This document shows, piece by piece, positions 40,948 to 52,512 of a stretch of DNA of 64,000 nt (positions within the stretch are counted from its first letter, which is position 1; each line of letters begins with the position of its first letter). Made by a program: the position numbers and the translations under genes. This stretch comes from Branchipolynoe longqiensis (Eukaryota; Annelida; Polychaeta; Phyllodocida; Polynoidae), in NCBI GenBank assembly GCA_030323885.1, contig CM059188.1:115781430-115845429 (forward strand), in the 5' to 3' direction. Under the pieces are notes generated by a model, which saw only the letters and a list, made by a program, of their open reading frames with translations, made no database searches and had not been told where the DNA came from.

Positions 40948-41445
40948 CAGTATAACCCCGTTAAAGCACACTTGAAGGGACCCTAGAAATGTGTTTGTTA
41001 TTAACCGATCATTGGTTTAACAGACCTTTGACTTTGACTTGGCTTTGGCAAAAACGGGGGTGCATTATGAATGTACAATGTATGTGGGCTATATGATTGT
41101 TATTTGTTATGTATATACAGTTTAACCCCATTAAACCAACATCGGTTAAATCAAACGATCGCTTAATCCAAACTTTTTTCACCGACCTGGCAAAATACTA
41201 CCACATTATCAGATAAAAAAAGTCTTAGATGACCTTCAAACCACATGCAAGTTTGGTTTAACTGTACCGGAAGTGGCTTGGGGCCGACAATTTTGTTTGG
41301 ATTAACCGATACTTTGGATTAACCGACTTTGGTTTAACCAACTTTTTTTATATGATAAATGGTAATATTTTGCCGGGCCGCCGAAAAAAGTTTGGATTAA
41401 CCGATCGTTTGGTTTAACCGAGCTTGGTTTAACGGGGTTGTACTG
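40948..41445. mobile_element. Tigger/pogo-like MITE(s) of the 'TTAACC' type
   Basis: Starts CAGTATAACCCCGTTAAAGC and ends TTTAACGGGGTTGTACTG, TA flanked. A second start CAGTTTAACCCCATTAAACC at 41118 suggests a truncated copy joined to a full one. The interior repeats TTGGTTTAACCGA-type words. Confidence 0.7.
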
Positions 41446-42334
41446 GATATGGATATACATATATGCATGTATATTGGTCTATATATATATGACCCAGTGC
41501 TAAGAGTCTCGGCCTCCGGGCGCCGGGACTCTCGGCCTTGCGTCGCCGGGCCTCAGAGCACCAGGCATCCCAGCACTGGCCTTCCCTTAAATAATATGAA
41601 TAGAAATAAAAAGTGATAACCAACAAGAAAATAAATCAAATACAATAATATTTAAGGTAAGTTTTTGTTTAATGTTGTACCAGCAAGACAAGCCATATTT
41701 GTGGTGATTATGCATCAGATGCATAATCACCAGAGGACCTCCCCCAGTGGCAAGTGGAAGTATATGACTGGGCCACAGACTAGGATATACCCCCATGGTT
41801 GGCTGGAAGTTCCTCTATTGTTTGGGATTTATGGCTATACCAACACAGTACTGTCATGGGCAGTTCTGGCCTGTAGCCATTTGTTGTAACTAATGAATTA
41901 TTTCCTAATATTCACTGTTAATTTACTCAATCCGGTCCCAACTAAATGTCCTGGGAATATTCATGAAATTAGATATAATCTTTTGCTTTCTAGTGATGTA
42001 TTCCAATATGAAAAGATCCCAAAACTCAGTGTGCCACAACCATATTTGTGAACCTGCACATTAAACCTAACTTTCGACCTTGGTAATTGAACCGGGGGTC
42101 AAATTAGGTACTTTAACCACGTAGCCCAAACGAGGTAAGCTCTCCAACCTGGTAAATACATTGTGAATAGTAATTGGTAATAAATGGATAATAAATGGAT
42201 AATAATAATAATAATACATTCCCTTCCACGCCTTTATACTCGCATAATATGTATGCATCACATATAACATATTATATATCAAACTTATATATAACAACCA
42301 TATATATATAACAAACAAATGCATATGTTTCTTA
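41446..42334. other. Unassigned stretch with a short palindrome
   Basis: No gene seen. 41703-41731 is an inverted repeat of two 14-nt arms (GGTGATTATGCATC and GATGCATAATCACC). Near 42190-42330 are TAA/TA-rich runs. Confidence 0.45.
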
Positions 42335-42630
42335 CTGGGGTTTTACGTCTTGACAACATCTAAAATCATAATATCAGGTAGTGACTTGTGATAGTGCGCG
42401 CTTTTAGCTGCCCGATTAGGGGACCATGCCTCTGGCAGCATGACCCGATGTCCAACTCAGCCAGATTATCCTGATACTGAGCTAACCAGCCCTTGCCCTA
42501 TCCTAGTAATGCCGAGACCCAGGCTAGGTAGGAACATGTATGAATTTCCTACCTTTGACTCGGCCGGGATTCAAACTACTGACTTGCCACACACAAAGCC
42601 TGCACTCTTACTGATTCAGCCACTGCATCC
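42335..42630 (-). mobile_element. SINE-1 copy
   Basis: Plus-strand TTTTACGTCTTGACAACATC, CCAGATTATCCTGATACTGA, CCGAGACCCAGGCTAGG, GGGATTCAAACTACTGAC and head CTGATTCAGCCACTGCATCC. Confidence 0.7.
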
Positions 42631-42659
42631 AGTATCTCTGTCTATATATTATGTATATC

Positions 42660-42965
42660 ATCATCATCATGCTGTCGGTCGCGAATCGACAAAGACTGCT
42701 TTCATTACTTGACTGCCGCTCTCCTATGGTGTTTTGTGTTGTTGTACATTTCATGAAAGCTGCCTGCAAAAGTGTTGAAGTGGTGCTTGCTTTTGCAAGT
42801 TACCAGCGGCACTCTCTCAGGGAGCAAATAGAGGTCTCACACCGGCAAGAACATGTCAAGAAAGCCGCAAAGTATTTGTCCCTGCAGTGGCTGGTCGGGA
42901 GATGTTGGGAGTTCCATACATCAACCGCCCTTAATGCTGCCACAGCGACATGGTTTTCTGTTTAG
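42660..42965 (+). repeat. Dispersed repeat with a 100-codon frame, three copies in window
   Basis: The first 140 bp (GTCGGTCGCGAATCGACAAA, TTCATTACTTGACTGCCGCT, CATTTCATGAAAGCTGCCTG) recur inverted at 51287-51352 and 52552-52690. This copy keeps a frame from about 42651 to 42965 (KAACKSVEVVLAFASYQRHS, then HVKKAAKYLSLQWLVGRCWE). I do not recognise the product; it could be an exon caught in a transposon or a transposon fragment. Confidence 0.45.
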
Positions 42966-43128
42966 GGTTTGCTCCCTTAGCCTTCGGTTCTGTCAAGAAC
43001 CTGTACCACAAGGCAGTGGTTTACAACTCTGCAGGGCAGGGGCGTCAAACTCCCTGAAGTATTGCTATACATGCAATACCTGCATACCTGCTATATGTAT
43101 ATATATATATATTTATATATATATATAT

Positions 43129-43381
43129 ATGAGCCTGTTTCAAAAGGTGCTTCGTTTTTTTGTCCATAGTAACGATAGACACAAAACAGCACAGAAACAG
43201 TTACACTGAAAACACAAGGACATTTGCTTCAAATCAATATGTATTCTACTGGGATTATGAAACACCATGTAAAAAACAAATCAGTTTATCCTGAGCAAAT
43301 GCATAAGTAGATAATGTGTTGATCGTTACTATGGCCAAAGTGTTGTCCCATATTGCTTAGCACCTTTTGAGACAGTCTCAT
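43129..43381. mobile_element. MITE family 'ATGAG', copy 2
   Basis: 253 bp, ends ATGAGCCTGTTTCAAAAGGT and ACCTTTTGAGACAGTCTCAT, TA microsatellite on both sides. Nearly identical to 23262-23518. Confidence 0.85.
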
Positions 43382-43649
43382 ATATATATATGTGATGTAT
43401 AACGAATTATGCAAGTATAAAGATATGTAAGGGTTAATTGTTGCTTTATTGTTATACTCCGTAAGACAAACACTGTACGGGTGGCTCCACCTACCCTCCT
43501 CGCCTCCACCGGATGTAGACCAGTGTCAGTCGCACCGGAGGATTTTTTATATGTAGAACAGGGTATGTGAAATCAGAGTGCGTTAAAGCAAAGATCTTTC
43601 GGTCTTGTTGCTTGTAATCAATATTTAACCAAATGCTCATTATATTATA

Positions 43650-43838
43650 CAGTAAAATCTCTCAAAATCGACCGACCATGGGGCCGACTTTAAATGGTCC
43701 ATTACGGAGGTGGTTGGTTTAGGGAGTTTTTTTTAACATTACAGTGGTATTCTATAGGAAATCATTTGGGACCGAAATAAAGCGATCAATAGGGGAGTGG
43801 TCGATCTGTGGAGGTGGTCGGCTAGAGAGGTTGTACTG
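43650..43838. mobile_element. Tigger/pogo-like MITE, copy d
   Basis: CAGTAAAATCTCTCAAAATC to GCTAGAGAGGTTGTACTG, flanked by TA, with GGGAGTGGTCGATCTGTGGA inside. Confidence 0.75.
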
Positions 43839-44177
43839 TAGTATCAATATGCCTATTCAGTATTACCATATTTAAATATGCATATGCACATACATAATGT
43901 GTATATATATGGGAAATCTTGTTTTCTCTCTTACTAACGACCATTACGGCCTCAAACCTAGATTATGGCAACCTTATAGTAATAGTGAATCGATATTTTC
44001 ACAAATAAACAAACTATTAATAGTACATTCGGTCTTACAATATTGGTGATTATGACAAGTGTGTTGAAGCCATTGTGCATTATTAATACGGCGTATACAT
44101 GCCTGAGGTTTGGGCACCATCCAAATTACCATCGCTTGCAATTAACTAATTATGATTGTTTGTTAGAGAAGTACGCT

Positions 44178-44850
44178 TTAATTATAGCTGCATAGTCTGA
44201 TGATTTAGAGTGTTTGTCATGTTCTGAGATAAATACATGACTTTGATCATTATAATCTACCTTCAATCAATCAATAGTTCCATCCTCTAGTCGAGGGTTG
44301 GATGTAATGGTTCTCCACTTGTCCCGATGTTGTGCTGTTCTGATAGACTGTGAATAATTCAAGCCTGTCCACTGTGAAATATTTGTAAACCATGATGTTC
44401 TTGGTCTCCCTCTCCCTCTGCTGCCATTCACCTTCCCTTCCAACAATGTACGGTATATTGAACTCTGACGAATGATGTGGCCAAAATAAATAAGTTTCTT
44501 TGTCTGTATAGTGGCAAACAAGCTTTTCTTATTTTTAATTTTTCTGAGAACTTCTTTGTTGGTGATCTTCTTTGTCCATGATATTTTCATCATCCTTCGA
44601 TAAGTCCACATCTCAAATGCTGCTAAACGTTTGTACATTTTCTTAGAGATTGTCCATGTCTCTGCCCCATACATTAGAGTAGACCACACATAACAATCTA
44701 CCTTACTTTATTTGAATTAACTGTTATCTTAAATGGTTAACTTTTGAGACATTTACAGTGCAAAAATGCCAAATTAATATTGGCAAGCACAACGAAACTC
44801 TATAGGCTTCTGCAGTAACAGATTATATTAAATTGCCTCACTATTCAAGC
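44178..44850 (+). mobile_element. TTAA-MITE interrupted by an RTE-like insertion
   Basis: Left piece 44178-44263 (TTAATTATAGCTGCATAGTC ... TATAATCTACCTT) and right piece 44705-44850 (ACTTTATTTGAATTAACTG ... TGCCTCACTATTC) together follow the family. The interruption at 44264-44694 is flanked by AATCTACCTT on both sides. The right end is lost near 44850. Confidence 0.75.
44264..44694 (-). mobile_element. 5'-truncated RTE/BovB-like LINE insertion
   Basis: The reverse strand encodes about 140 residues of the C-terminal end of a LINE polyprotein: LMYGAETWTISKK, FEMWTYRRMMKISW, KLIYFGHIIRQSS, GRGRPRTSWFTNISQWTGL. The frame is intact to its stop. The 3' end carries (TTGA)n, the short-repeat tail usual in RTE-type elements. 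A 10-bp target duplication AATCTACCTT (44254-44263 and 44695-44704) proves a target-primed insertion. Only about 430 bp was copied, so there is no RT core or endonuclease. Confidence 0.85.
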
Positions 44851-45741
44851 ACAATCATAATGTTTATTGTTTGTTGCTTGTTAGGACTTCATGCCCTAGC
44901 AACATATACGGTCATAGAACAGACCCGGATGGCCGAATAAGTTGAGGTTCCGTCTTCCATTTTGATAGATGGTCGGATTCGAACCCATGGGTTCCAGCCC
45001 TGTTTGAGTCAACGAATGACTTAAAAATTAATACTTGTTGCTTCCTATCCTGGCGCTCGGCATTAATAGGATAGGCCAAGGACTGGTTAGCTCAGTGTCA
45101 GGATAATGGGACTGAGTGCACGGGCGTAGCCAGGATTTTCTAGAGGGTTTGAACTTTTTGAAATGATACCATCTCCACCACCCCCCGCGTCTGTTCGTGT
45201 TAGCATCATGTAACAGATTTCATGTTCACGCTTTATTCATATAAATATATATTTGATAGATTATACATTCATTTCAGCAGTTCATGTCATATTCATACAG
45301 TGTATGTCATACAATGATGTCTGATTGTCTATCACATGGTCCATAACATAAAAAATATATACTTTTTTTTAAATTAAAAATTGTATTGAGGCTGTATTTA
45401 TGCTGTCCATAGCATATAAGCCTGGGTATTCAGGCTTGTTTTCAATGCCGACCAGCTGTAGTGTTGGTGTTATCTTCTCACACAGTAGCTACTGATAAGG
45501 TATTTGATTGCCTGCATTTCAGTAGCAGATAGATAGTTGGTTGGGATGGTTAGTAGCCTATGTTAGTTTTTTTTTTAATTGTCTTGGCATATATGTGTTT
45601 TAGTTTGTCTACTCTTACTACTAGACTAGCCTACTCCTATTTACATATACAGTACATTACACCCATGGGTTGAGTTCATTGTGAATTGTTCCTGGAGTCT
45701 ATAATGGTATTATACCATTCCGCATTCTGTCAGGATGTGCA

Positions 45742-46438
45742 CCAGGGGCCAAATGCTTGAAGCAGGGTTAGCGCTCCAAACCTGTGGTTAGCGGGGATCT
45801 CCGGGTTAGCGGCGAAAAGTCGCAATGTATGTGGCTGGGTTAGGCAAACCCTGTGAGCTTAACGTCGCCTACACTAACACCAAGATATATCAAGCTTACC
45901 GTCGGTGTTAGGGACCGATTAGGCCCAAATCTATTCAATGTGATCATATTTAACAGAATTACATACTCAAATCGTGAAATTTAATTAAATTAACCCTAAA
46001 ATCAAACCGATATTAACGCCTCCGCCGCCGCTGCCCCTACCGCCGCCGCATCGGTGGCGATATTGTCAAATAAAATAGCAGTGCTCGCCGGCGACAGGCT
46101 CAGCAATAATGAGGCTCGCTGGTGCCCGGCAGTGTTAGGGACCGATTAGGCCCAAATCTATTCAATGCGATCATATTTAACAGAATTACATACTCAAATC
46201 GTGAAATTTAATTAAATTAACCCTAAAATCGAACCGATATTAAAGGCGCTGACGCCGCATCGGCGGCGATATTGTCAAATAGCGGTGCTCGCAGCCAACA
46301 GGTTCAGAGGGATTTCCCAAATCTATAAATAACACATACATTTCCCGTGGCACATATTCCAACACCGACGTTAGCTAACCCACCCGCCGCCCTTAACACC
46401 GGAGCCAATAAAAAGTTGTTCATACATTTGGCCCCAGG
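45742..46438. mobile_element. MITE with CCAGGGGCCAAATG ends and internal satellite units
   Basis: Ends CCAGGGGCCAAATG and CATTTGGCCCCAGG (13 of 14 paired). Contains two direct copies (about 45908-46014 and 46130-46243) of a unit starting GTGTTAGGGACCGATTAGGC and including CCCAAATCTATTCAATG, the reverse complement of the tandem unit inside 59808-60627. Confidence 0.7.
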
Positions 46439-46854
46439 TCCAGCCTCCTTGGATGCCTTCGTGCAAATTCATTCACAATTTCTGCTGGGGTGACCTCAAT
46501 ATGACGATGGATATGCATGAGAGCTAACCCCATGAGACGTGTGCTAGGTGGGACTTGATCATCTTGAGGCTGGTATGTGAACTTTCTGCGTGACCTTTCT
46601 GCTATGTGACCTTTCTGAAGTACACGTAGTCACTGGCAGTACACAAAAAGTCAGCAGTTCTTTAAAAAGTGCAATAAATACCCTCACTGCGAGGTGTAAG
46701 AAACTACAAAGGGTATCTAATGTGTTGTAGTGTGATCGATTATATTATTATTTCCTGTTACATATTCTGATTGGTTTACATGTAATTATTTCTACACACA
46801 ATCATATATCAAATATATTGGGGCTGAGGATATTGGGCTTCAATTGGGAGGGAG

Positions 46855-48775
46855 CTGAGGGTAATGGGACTGGGGTGGTGGGGGGGGGGCGGCTGAATAT
46901 ATGGCTGAGGGGGGGGCTGAATATATGGGACTGAGGTGGGGGCTGAATATATGGGGCTGAGGTGGGGGGCTGAATATATGGGACTGAGGGGGCTGAATAT
47001 ATAGGGGGGAGGCTGAGGGACTGGGGGGCTGAATATTGAGGGGGCTGAATATATGGGGACTGAATATATGGTATATGGACTGAGGTATATATGGGCTGAG
47101 GTGGGGTGCTGGTAGAATATATGGGGGGGGGGCTGAATATATGGGTGGGGGGCTGTGGGGGCTGAATATGGGGCTGAATGGGACTGAATATATGGTGGGT
47201 GGGGCTGAATATATGGATCTGAGTGGGGGGGGCAGAATATGGGGGGGGGGGGGCTGAATATATGGGACTGTGGTGGGGGCTGAATATTGGGGCTGAGGTG
47301 GGGCGGGGGCTCAGGTGGGGGCTGAATATATGGGACTGGTGGTGGGGATATATGGGGCTGGTGGGGGCTGAATATAGACTGAATATAGGGTGGAGTGGGG
47401 AATATATGGGGCTGAGGTGGGGGGGTGGCTGAATATATGGGGCTGTGACTGTGGGGCTGAGGCTGAGGGGCTATATGGGGTGAGGTGGGGGCTGAATATA
47501 TGGGGCTGAGGTGGGGGGCTGAATATAGGGCTGAGGTGGCTGAATAGAAGGGCCTGAGGTGGTGACTGAATGGTGGGGGGGTCTGAATATATGGACTGAG
47601 GTGGTGGCTGAATATATGTGCTGAGGTGGGGGAGGGGCTGAGGTGGGGGGTGAATATATGGGGCTGAGGTTGGGGGCTGAATATATGGGGCTGAGGTGGG
47701 GGGCTGAATAAAGGGGGTGGGGGGCTGAATAAATGGGACTGAGGTGGGGCTGATATATGGGGCTGAGTGGGGTGACTGAATATATGGGCTGTGTGGGGGT
47801 CTGAATATATGGGACTGAGGTGGCTGAATATGTAGGGGGTGGGGGGCTGAATATAAGGGGCTGGGGGGCTGAATATATGGGGCTGGCTATGGTGAGGTGG
47901 GGGGGGCTGGATATATGGGGCTGAGGTGGCGGGGGGCTGAATATATGGGGCTGAGGTGGGGGGCTGAATATATGGGCTGAGGTAATATATGGGGGAGGTG
48001 TGGGGGGGGCTGAATATTGGGACTGAGGTGGGGGGCTATATGGGGCTGAGGTGGGGGTATGCTGAGTGGGGGACTCTGAATATATGGGGCTGAGGTGGGG
48101 GGACTGAATATATGGGGCTGAGGTGGGGGTGCAGGGGCTGAGGTGGGGGCTGAATATATGGGCTGAGGTGGGGGGACTGATGGACTGAATATATGGGACT
48201 GAGGTGGGGGCTGGGACTGGGTGGGGTGCTGAATAGGTGGGGGCTGAATATATGGGGCTGAGGTGGGGGCTGAATATATGGGGCTGAGGTGGGGGGACTG
48301 AATATATGGGACTGAGTGGGGGACTGATGGGGTGGGGGGCTGAATATATGGGGACTGCTGAGGTGAGGTGGGGGCTGAATATATGGGGCTGAGGTGGGGG
48401 CTGAATATATGGGCTGAGGTGGGGGCGGGACTGAGGTGGGGGCTGATATGAGGGGGGGGGGGGCTGAGGTGTGGGGGCTGAAATATTGAGGCTGAATATA
48501 TGGTGAGGTGGGTGGGCTGAGGGGCTGAGGTGGGGGGGCTGAATATATGGGGCTGAGGTGGGGGCTGAATATATGGGGCTGAGGCTGAATATATGGCTGA
48601 GGTGGGGAGCTGAATATATGGGGCTTGGGGCGCTGGCTGAGGTGGGGGCTGAATATATTAGGCTGAGGTGGTGGGCTGAATATATGGAGCTGAGGTGGGG
48701 GGCTGAATATATTAGGCTGAGGTGGTGGGGCTGAATATATGGGGCTGAGGTCGGGGGGGGGGTGCTGAATACAAA
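46855..48775. repeat. G-rich minisatellite (unit about 27 bp)
   Basis: About 1.9 kb of variants of GGGGCTGAATATATGGGGCT and GAGGTGGGG with many small deletions. The plus strand has almost no C outside CTGA. Long Ser/Pro/Tyr frames on the reverse strand (SPIYSAP repeats) come from the repeat and are not a protein. Confidence 0.95.
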
Positions 48776-49239
48776 ACACTTTTCTTCTTTTTCCTTTCTT
48801 GTTCCCTTTCTCATTCTCTTTCCTTTTCCTTCTCTTAATTGGGGGGGGGGGGTGGGGCTGTAAAACCCAGCTCCCCTCCCCCTGGCTACACCCCTGGAGT
48901 GGGATATCGGGTCATTGTGCCGGCAGCCTGATTTCCCATTGGGGAAGCACTATAAAGTCACCATGAGTGTGCACTGTCACAATTCTGGACCCGTCCTGAT
49001 ATGACCTTAGATGTTGCCAGGACGTAAAACTCCAACAACCGACCTACCAACATCAATAGCACCTGTGTGTCGTTGACAGGTGCGGAATCAGCACACTGCT
49101 AACACTCGGACACTCTCTGGAGGTGTCTCTCTGCTTGACCCCGAGCCCGACGAGAGCGGAGCAGTGCCAGAGTGTTAGGGCAACAGTGAACTGTATTTGG
49201 ACCAAGCATCCACGCTGATTGCGAGATAACGCAAAGAGT

Positions 49240-49990
49240 GTTGGGCTTTTACCTCCTGGCAACATCTAAGGGAATATCGGGATGGGTACCAACTTGTGAC
49301 AGTGTGCACTAAAGGTGACATTATAGTGCTGCCTCACTGGAAGACCAGACCATGGGCATCTAGATACAAGATTCACCCCGTACTGCTGCAGTAGGGGTGC
49401 AAACCAACCCTATGTAAAAGCTGTCGAAAAAACGGGTCAATGAATTGAGAGCCTAATTTCACAATCTAAGAAGCAACATTTATTCTTTACATATGTCTTA
49501 TTGATAGCCCGCTACCTTTGAGTTGAAAAATATAATATAATATCTAGTTTAATAAGATTTAAAAGTGAAATCGACGGCGTTCTGTGGCCGCCATCTTGTC
49601 TTTTTGCATTCTCTCCCATTTCACCAAATCTGTGCCAATATAAGTAGCCATTTGATACTGGAGCCACAGTTTCTAGTTCAGGTTCCATACTAAACCTATT
49701 TTCGCCCGTATTTACACTACGTTGTCCTTCACCCGTGTACTACAAGTACCGGGTGAATCTTGTCTCTAATTGGCATCATGATGACCCAATATCCGACTCA
49801 GTCGTATTATCCTTATACTGAAGTACCCAATCATTGCCAATTCCTATTAATGCCGAGCGTCAGACTAGATAGTGACAAGTATAGATTTTGGAAATCATTG
49901 GGTTGGCTCGTTCAGGATTCGAACCCATGACCTTCCTGGTGGGAAGTCAGCGCTGTTACCAGTTTAGCCATCGCGTTCCGGGCGATAATG
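49240..49990 (-). mobile_element. SINE-1 copy split by a hAT-like MITE
   Basis: 49240-49360 is the 3' part (GGGCTTTTACCTCCTGGCAA, ACTTGTGACAGTGTGCAC). 49769-49990 is the rest (ATGACCCAATATCCGACTCA, GCCGAGCGTCAGACTAG, GGATTCGAACCCATGACC). The interruption is the 408-bp MITE at 49361-49768. Confidence 0.75.
49361..49768. mobile_element. hAT-like MITE, copy 2
   Basis: TAGATACAAGATTCACCC ... GGGTGAATCTTGTCTCTA, flanked by TGGGCATC and TTGGCATC (8-bp duplication with one mismatch). The internal sequence parallels 32455-32863 throughout. Confidence 0.8.
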
Positions 49991-50132
49991 TAAGACTTGA
50001 TGAAGTACATGTTATAATGTACTTGGTAATGGTTCGCTCCTACATCCCGACCTGGATCAGATATTATAGATGAATTCCCTGGGGCATGCGCATTCACCTG
50101 AAACTCGGGTTCTTGGTCAACTTAAAATTTGG

Positions 50133-50343
50133 TTGGTTGTTGGAGTTTTACATACTGGCAACATCTAAGGTCATATCAGGACAGGTACTGACTTGTGACA
50201 GTGTACACTCATGGCGACTTTATAGTGCTTACCAATTGGGAGCCTACGCCGCCAGCACCATGATGTGATATCCCACTCAGTCACAATATCATGACACTGC
50301 GCCAACCAGTCATTGCCCTATCCTAATAATGCCGAGCGCCAGA
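50133..50343 (-). mobile_element. SINE-1 copy, partial
   Basis: TTGGTTGGTTGTTGGAGTTT, TACATACTGGCAACATCTAA, TCCCACTCAGTCACAATATC, GCCGAGCGCCAG; the tRNA-like head is missing. Confidence 0.7.
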
Positions 50344-50594
50344 GTTGGTTGACCTGTGGCCACCACCAACCCTGACCCCTGTGTGCATTGACCCCTACCT
50401 CAGCAGAGAGCCAGGCCCTGAGTGCAATCACCCAGACCTGCCAATCATCCCTAATGCTATCCCTCTAGAATGGCCCAACCATATATACATATACACAACA
50501 TACATATATACACACACTCTTGGCCGGCCACACAGCATAATAATAGAGGATTTCCATTTCCCCCCTCTGCCGATTCATCGGAATATTTTACACT

Positions 50595-50830
50595 ACTCTA
50601 CTTTATTTTGAAGAAACATTTATTTGAACGGGCTATTTAAAGTGGAAAAAATGCTAAATTATGTTGATGTGCATGTCAAAATGATAGACGTCATAGGCTT
50701 CAGCAGTGAGACGCTCTATCAGATTGTCTTAGCATTCGTTCTGTGCAGTAATACATGTCCAATGAATACACAAGTTTCTAACTATGATCAAATCTAAGTA
50801 AATGGTTTAGCTTCTACACATAAATGGGTC
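50595..50830 (+). mobile_element. TTAA-MITE copy, diverged
   Basis: CTACTTTATTTTGAAGAAAC, GACGTCATAGGCTTCAGCAG and CAAATCTAAGTAAATGG follow the family order; ends not clear. Confidence 0.55.
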
Positions 50831-51534
50831 AAAACAGCTACATTGATAAGATATTGATAGGATATGGACATATATATATAAGGCACTTTTTAACAGAGGC
50901 GGCAATTTCTTTTTAGATCAAATTTAGACCATTTGCGATAGTCATATTTCGGCCTACTTTATATATGAAATTGTCTGGACTAGACACTATTGGAAAATAC
51001 CATGAACGTTTTCTGGGAATTTTTAGGGGATTTTCCCATTTATTTAATATTTTGACCCTACTATTTAGTTGGTGCTTTCACCAGACTATGTAGCATTAAA
51101 GGCACCCACTATTACCCTGATTAACATTTATTGCATCTCGTCACAACTGCCTGCTTATATTCAATTAGCACACGAACGGAACAGAACCCAGATTAGCAAT
51201 ATTCACTGCCCTTGCAAAAGTTAATTCCAGAGGACGGAGCAAAATTCTACTGGCATTAATCAGTTATTGCCCGATATGTGGCATGGTGAGCGGCAGTCAA
51301 GTAATGAAAGCAGTCTTTGTCGCATCGCGACCGACAGCGTGATGATGATGATGATGATGGGTGTTGAGGGCCGAGGACACGTGGGACGATTATCGCCAGA
51401 GACGAAGCTGATGTCGATATGGATGTGAGAAGTCCAGGGACTTCAAACCCCATTAATGAATACTTGTGTGGTTATAGACTTCTTCCGGCTTGTTGTGTGG
51501 AAATAGCATTTTACTGACTTATTGTAACTAGATG
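50831..51534. other. Unassigned stretch
   Basis: No gene recognised. 51287-51352 is an inverted fragment of the repeat at 42660 (GGCAGTCAAGTAATGAAAGC). A short ATG/ATC repeat (GATGATGATGATGATGATGG) is at 51340. Confidence 0.4.
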
Positions 51535-52075
51535 ATTGGTTGTGGGAGTTTTACGTCCTGGCAACATCTAAGGTCATATCGAGATGGGTACTAACTTGTG
51601 ACAGTGCGCACTCATGGCGACTTTATAATGCTGCCCCCACTGGGAAATCAGGCCGCCGGCACTATGATCCGATATCCCACTCAGTCACATTATCCTGACA
51701 CTGAGCTAACCAGTCCTTGCCCTATCCTTTTGTCGTGGGGGTGATGAGAATGGGAAATATTGCTTCTTTAGCTTGAAGTAACTTTTATTTTAGAGCGGGA
51801 CTCGAACCCACATCTCTTTGCATTCCGGGCCAGTGTGCTATCCATTACACCACCTAGGCTCCCTGATATCAACACACTACCCATGCCTACCTGTCTAAGC
51901 GGCTCCTTGCCTGAGAGGTCAGTGCAGACCACTACACTTTTAATGCCGAGCGCCAGGATAGGAAGCGACAAGTATCAAGTTTGTAAATCATTGGTTTGAT
52001 TTGTCTGGGATTCAAACTCCCGATCTCCCGCATGGGAGGCCCGCGCTCTACCGATTCAGCCACCTCGCCCGGTAT
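51535..52075 (-). mobile_element. SINE-1 copy split by a SINE-2 copy
   Basis: 51535-51728 (TGGGAGTTTTACGTCCTGGC ... CAGTCCTTGCCCTATCC) continues at 51938-52075 (TTAATGCCGAGCGCCAGGAT ... CCGATTCAGCCACCTCGCCC). The insert at 51729-51937 is a SINE-2. Confidence 0.75.
51729..51937 (-). mobile_element. SINE-2 copy inside SINE-1
   Basis: Same tRNA-like head as at 16428 (GCGGGACTCGAACCCACATC, TGCTATCCATTACACCACCT) plus the body TGCCTGAGAGGTCAGTGCAG. It also carries a stray TTAA-MITE-like piece (CTTGAAGTAACTTTTATTTT). Confidence 0.7.
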
Positions 52076-52368
52076 ATTTTAACTAGATGACCAGTGTCTC
52101 AGCGCTGAAAAAGGACTCCATTCAAATGAATAAAAATGTTTATCAATTTTTTTTTTTTTTAAGTGGATGTGTGCTTAACCCCATTTACTGCCTTATTGTC
52201 AGGGAGCTGAAATGCGTTTGTTTGACATAGTGTAGCTAGATTGTGTAGCTGGTTGTGCGCTTAAAACCTTTTACTGAGTACATTGAGTAACTAAATGAGT
52301 AAATGGGTGATATGTACAGCATAACATGTAATACATATGTTATACAATACCATCAATTTCCCAGTAAT

Positions 52369-52512
52369 ACATGTAAATGTGAATATATAAGATAATTGGA
52401 GTATATTTCTAAGCGGTATATATATACATTAGTAATAAATATATAAATATACCAATATATTTTTATATATACCGCTTAGAAATATACTCCAATTATCTTA
52501 TATATTCACATT

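Larger units (their letters stand above)
45119..48896. mobile_element. 3778-bp DNA transposon with 5-bp TSD and minisatellite core
   Basis: Ends CACGGGCGTAGCCAGG and CCTGGCTACACCCCTG are 16-bp inverted complements with two mismatches, flanked by GAGTG (45114-45118 and 48897-48901). Inside lie the repeat shared with 12850-13085 (45370-45600), a nested MITE (45742-46438), and a G-rich minisatellite (46855-48775). No transposase is visible. A 5-bp duplication with CAC-beginning ends recalls Transib-like elements, but the rest of the end does not fit that family, so I leave the superfamily open. Confidence 0.75.
44917..49045 (+). mobile_element. SINE-1 copy split by a 3.8-kb transposon
   Basis: 44917-45118 gives head and body (GACCCGGATGGCCGAATAAG, GGATTCGAACCC, CAATGACTT-like, GGGACTGAGTG). 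48897-49045 gives the remainder (GAGTGGGATATCGGGTCATT ... GCCAGGACGTAAAACTCC). GAGTG is present on both sides of the insertion. A short inverted tail piece precedes it at 44860-44915. Confidence 0.8.

Noticed and set aside
47471..48814. A 447-residue reverse-strand frame with SPIYSAP repeats
   Set aside because: It lies wholly within the 27-bp G-rich minisatellite; the peptide is the translated repeat unit, and parallel frames exist in other phases.
45119..48896. Assignment to the Transib/RAG-like superfamily
   Set aside because: A 5-bp duplication and CAC start are suggestive, but the end continues GGGCGTAGCCAGG rather than the expected consensus, and no transposase is present.
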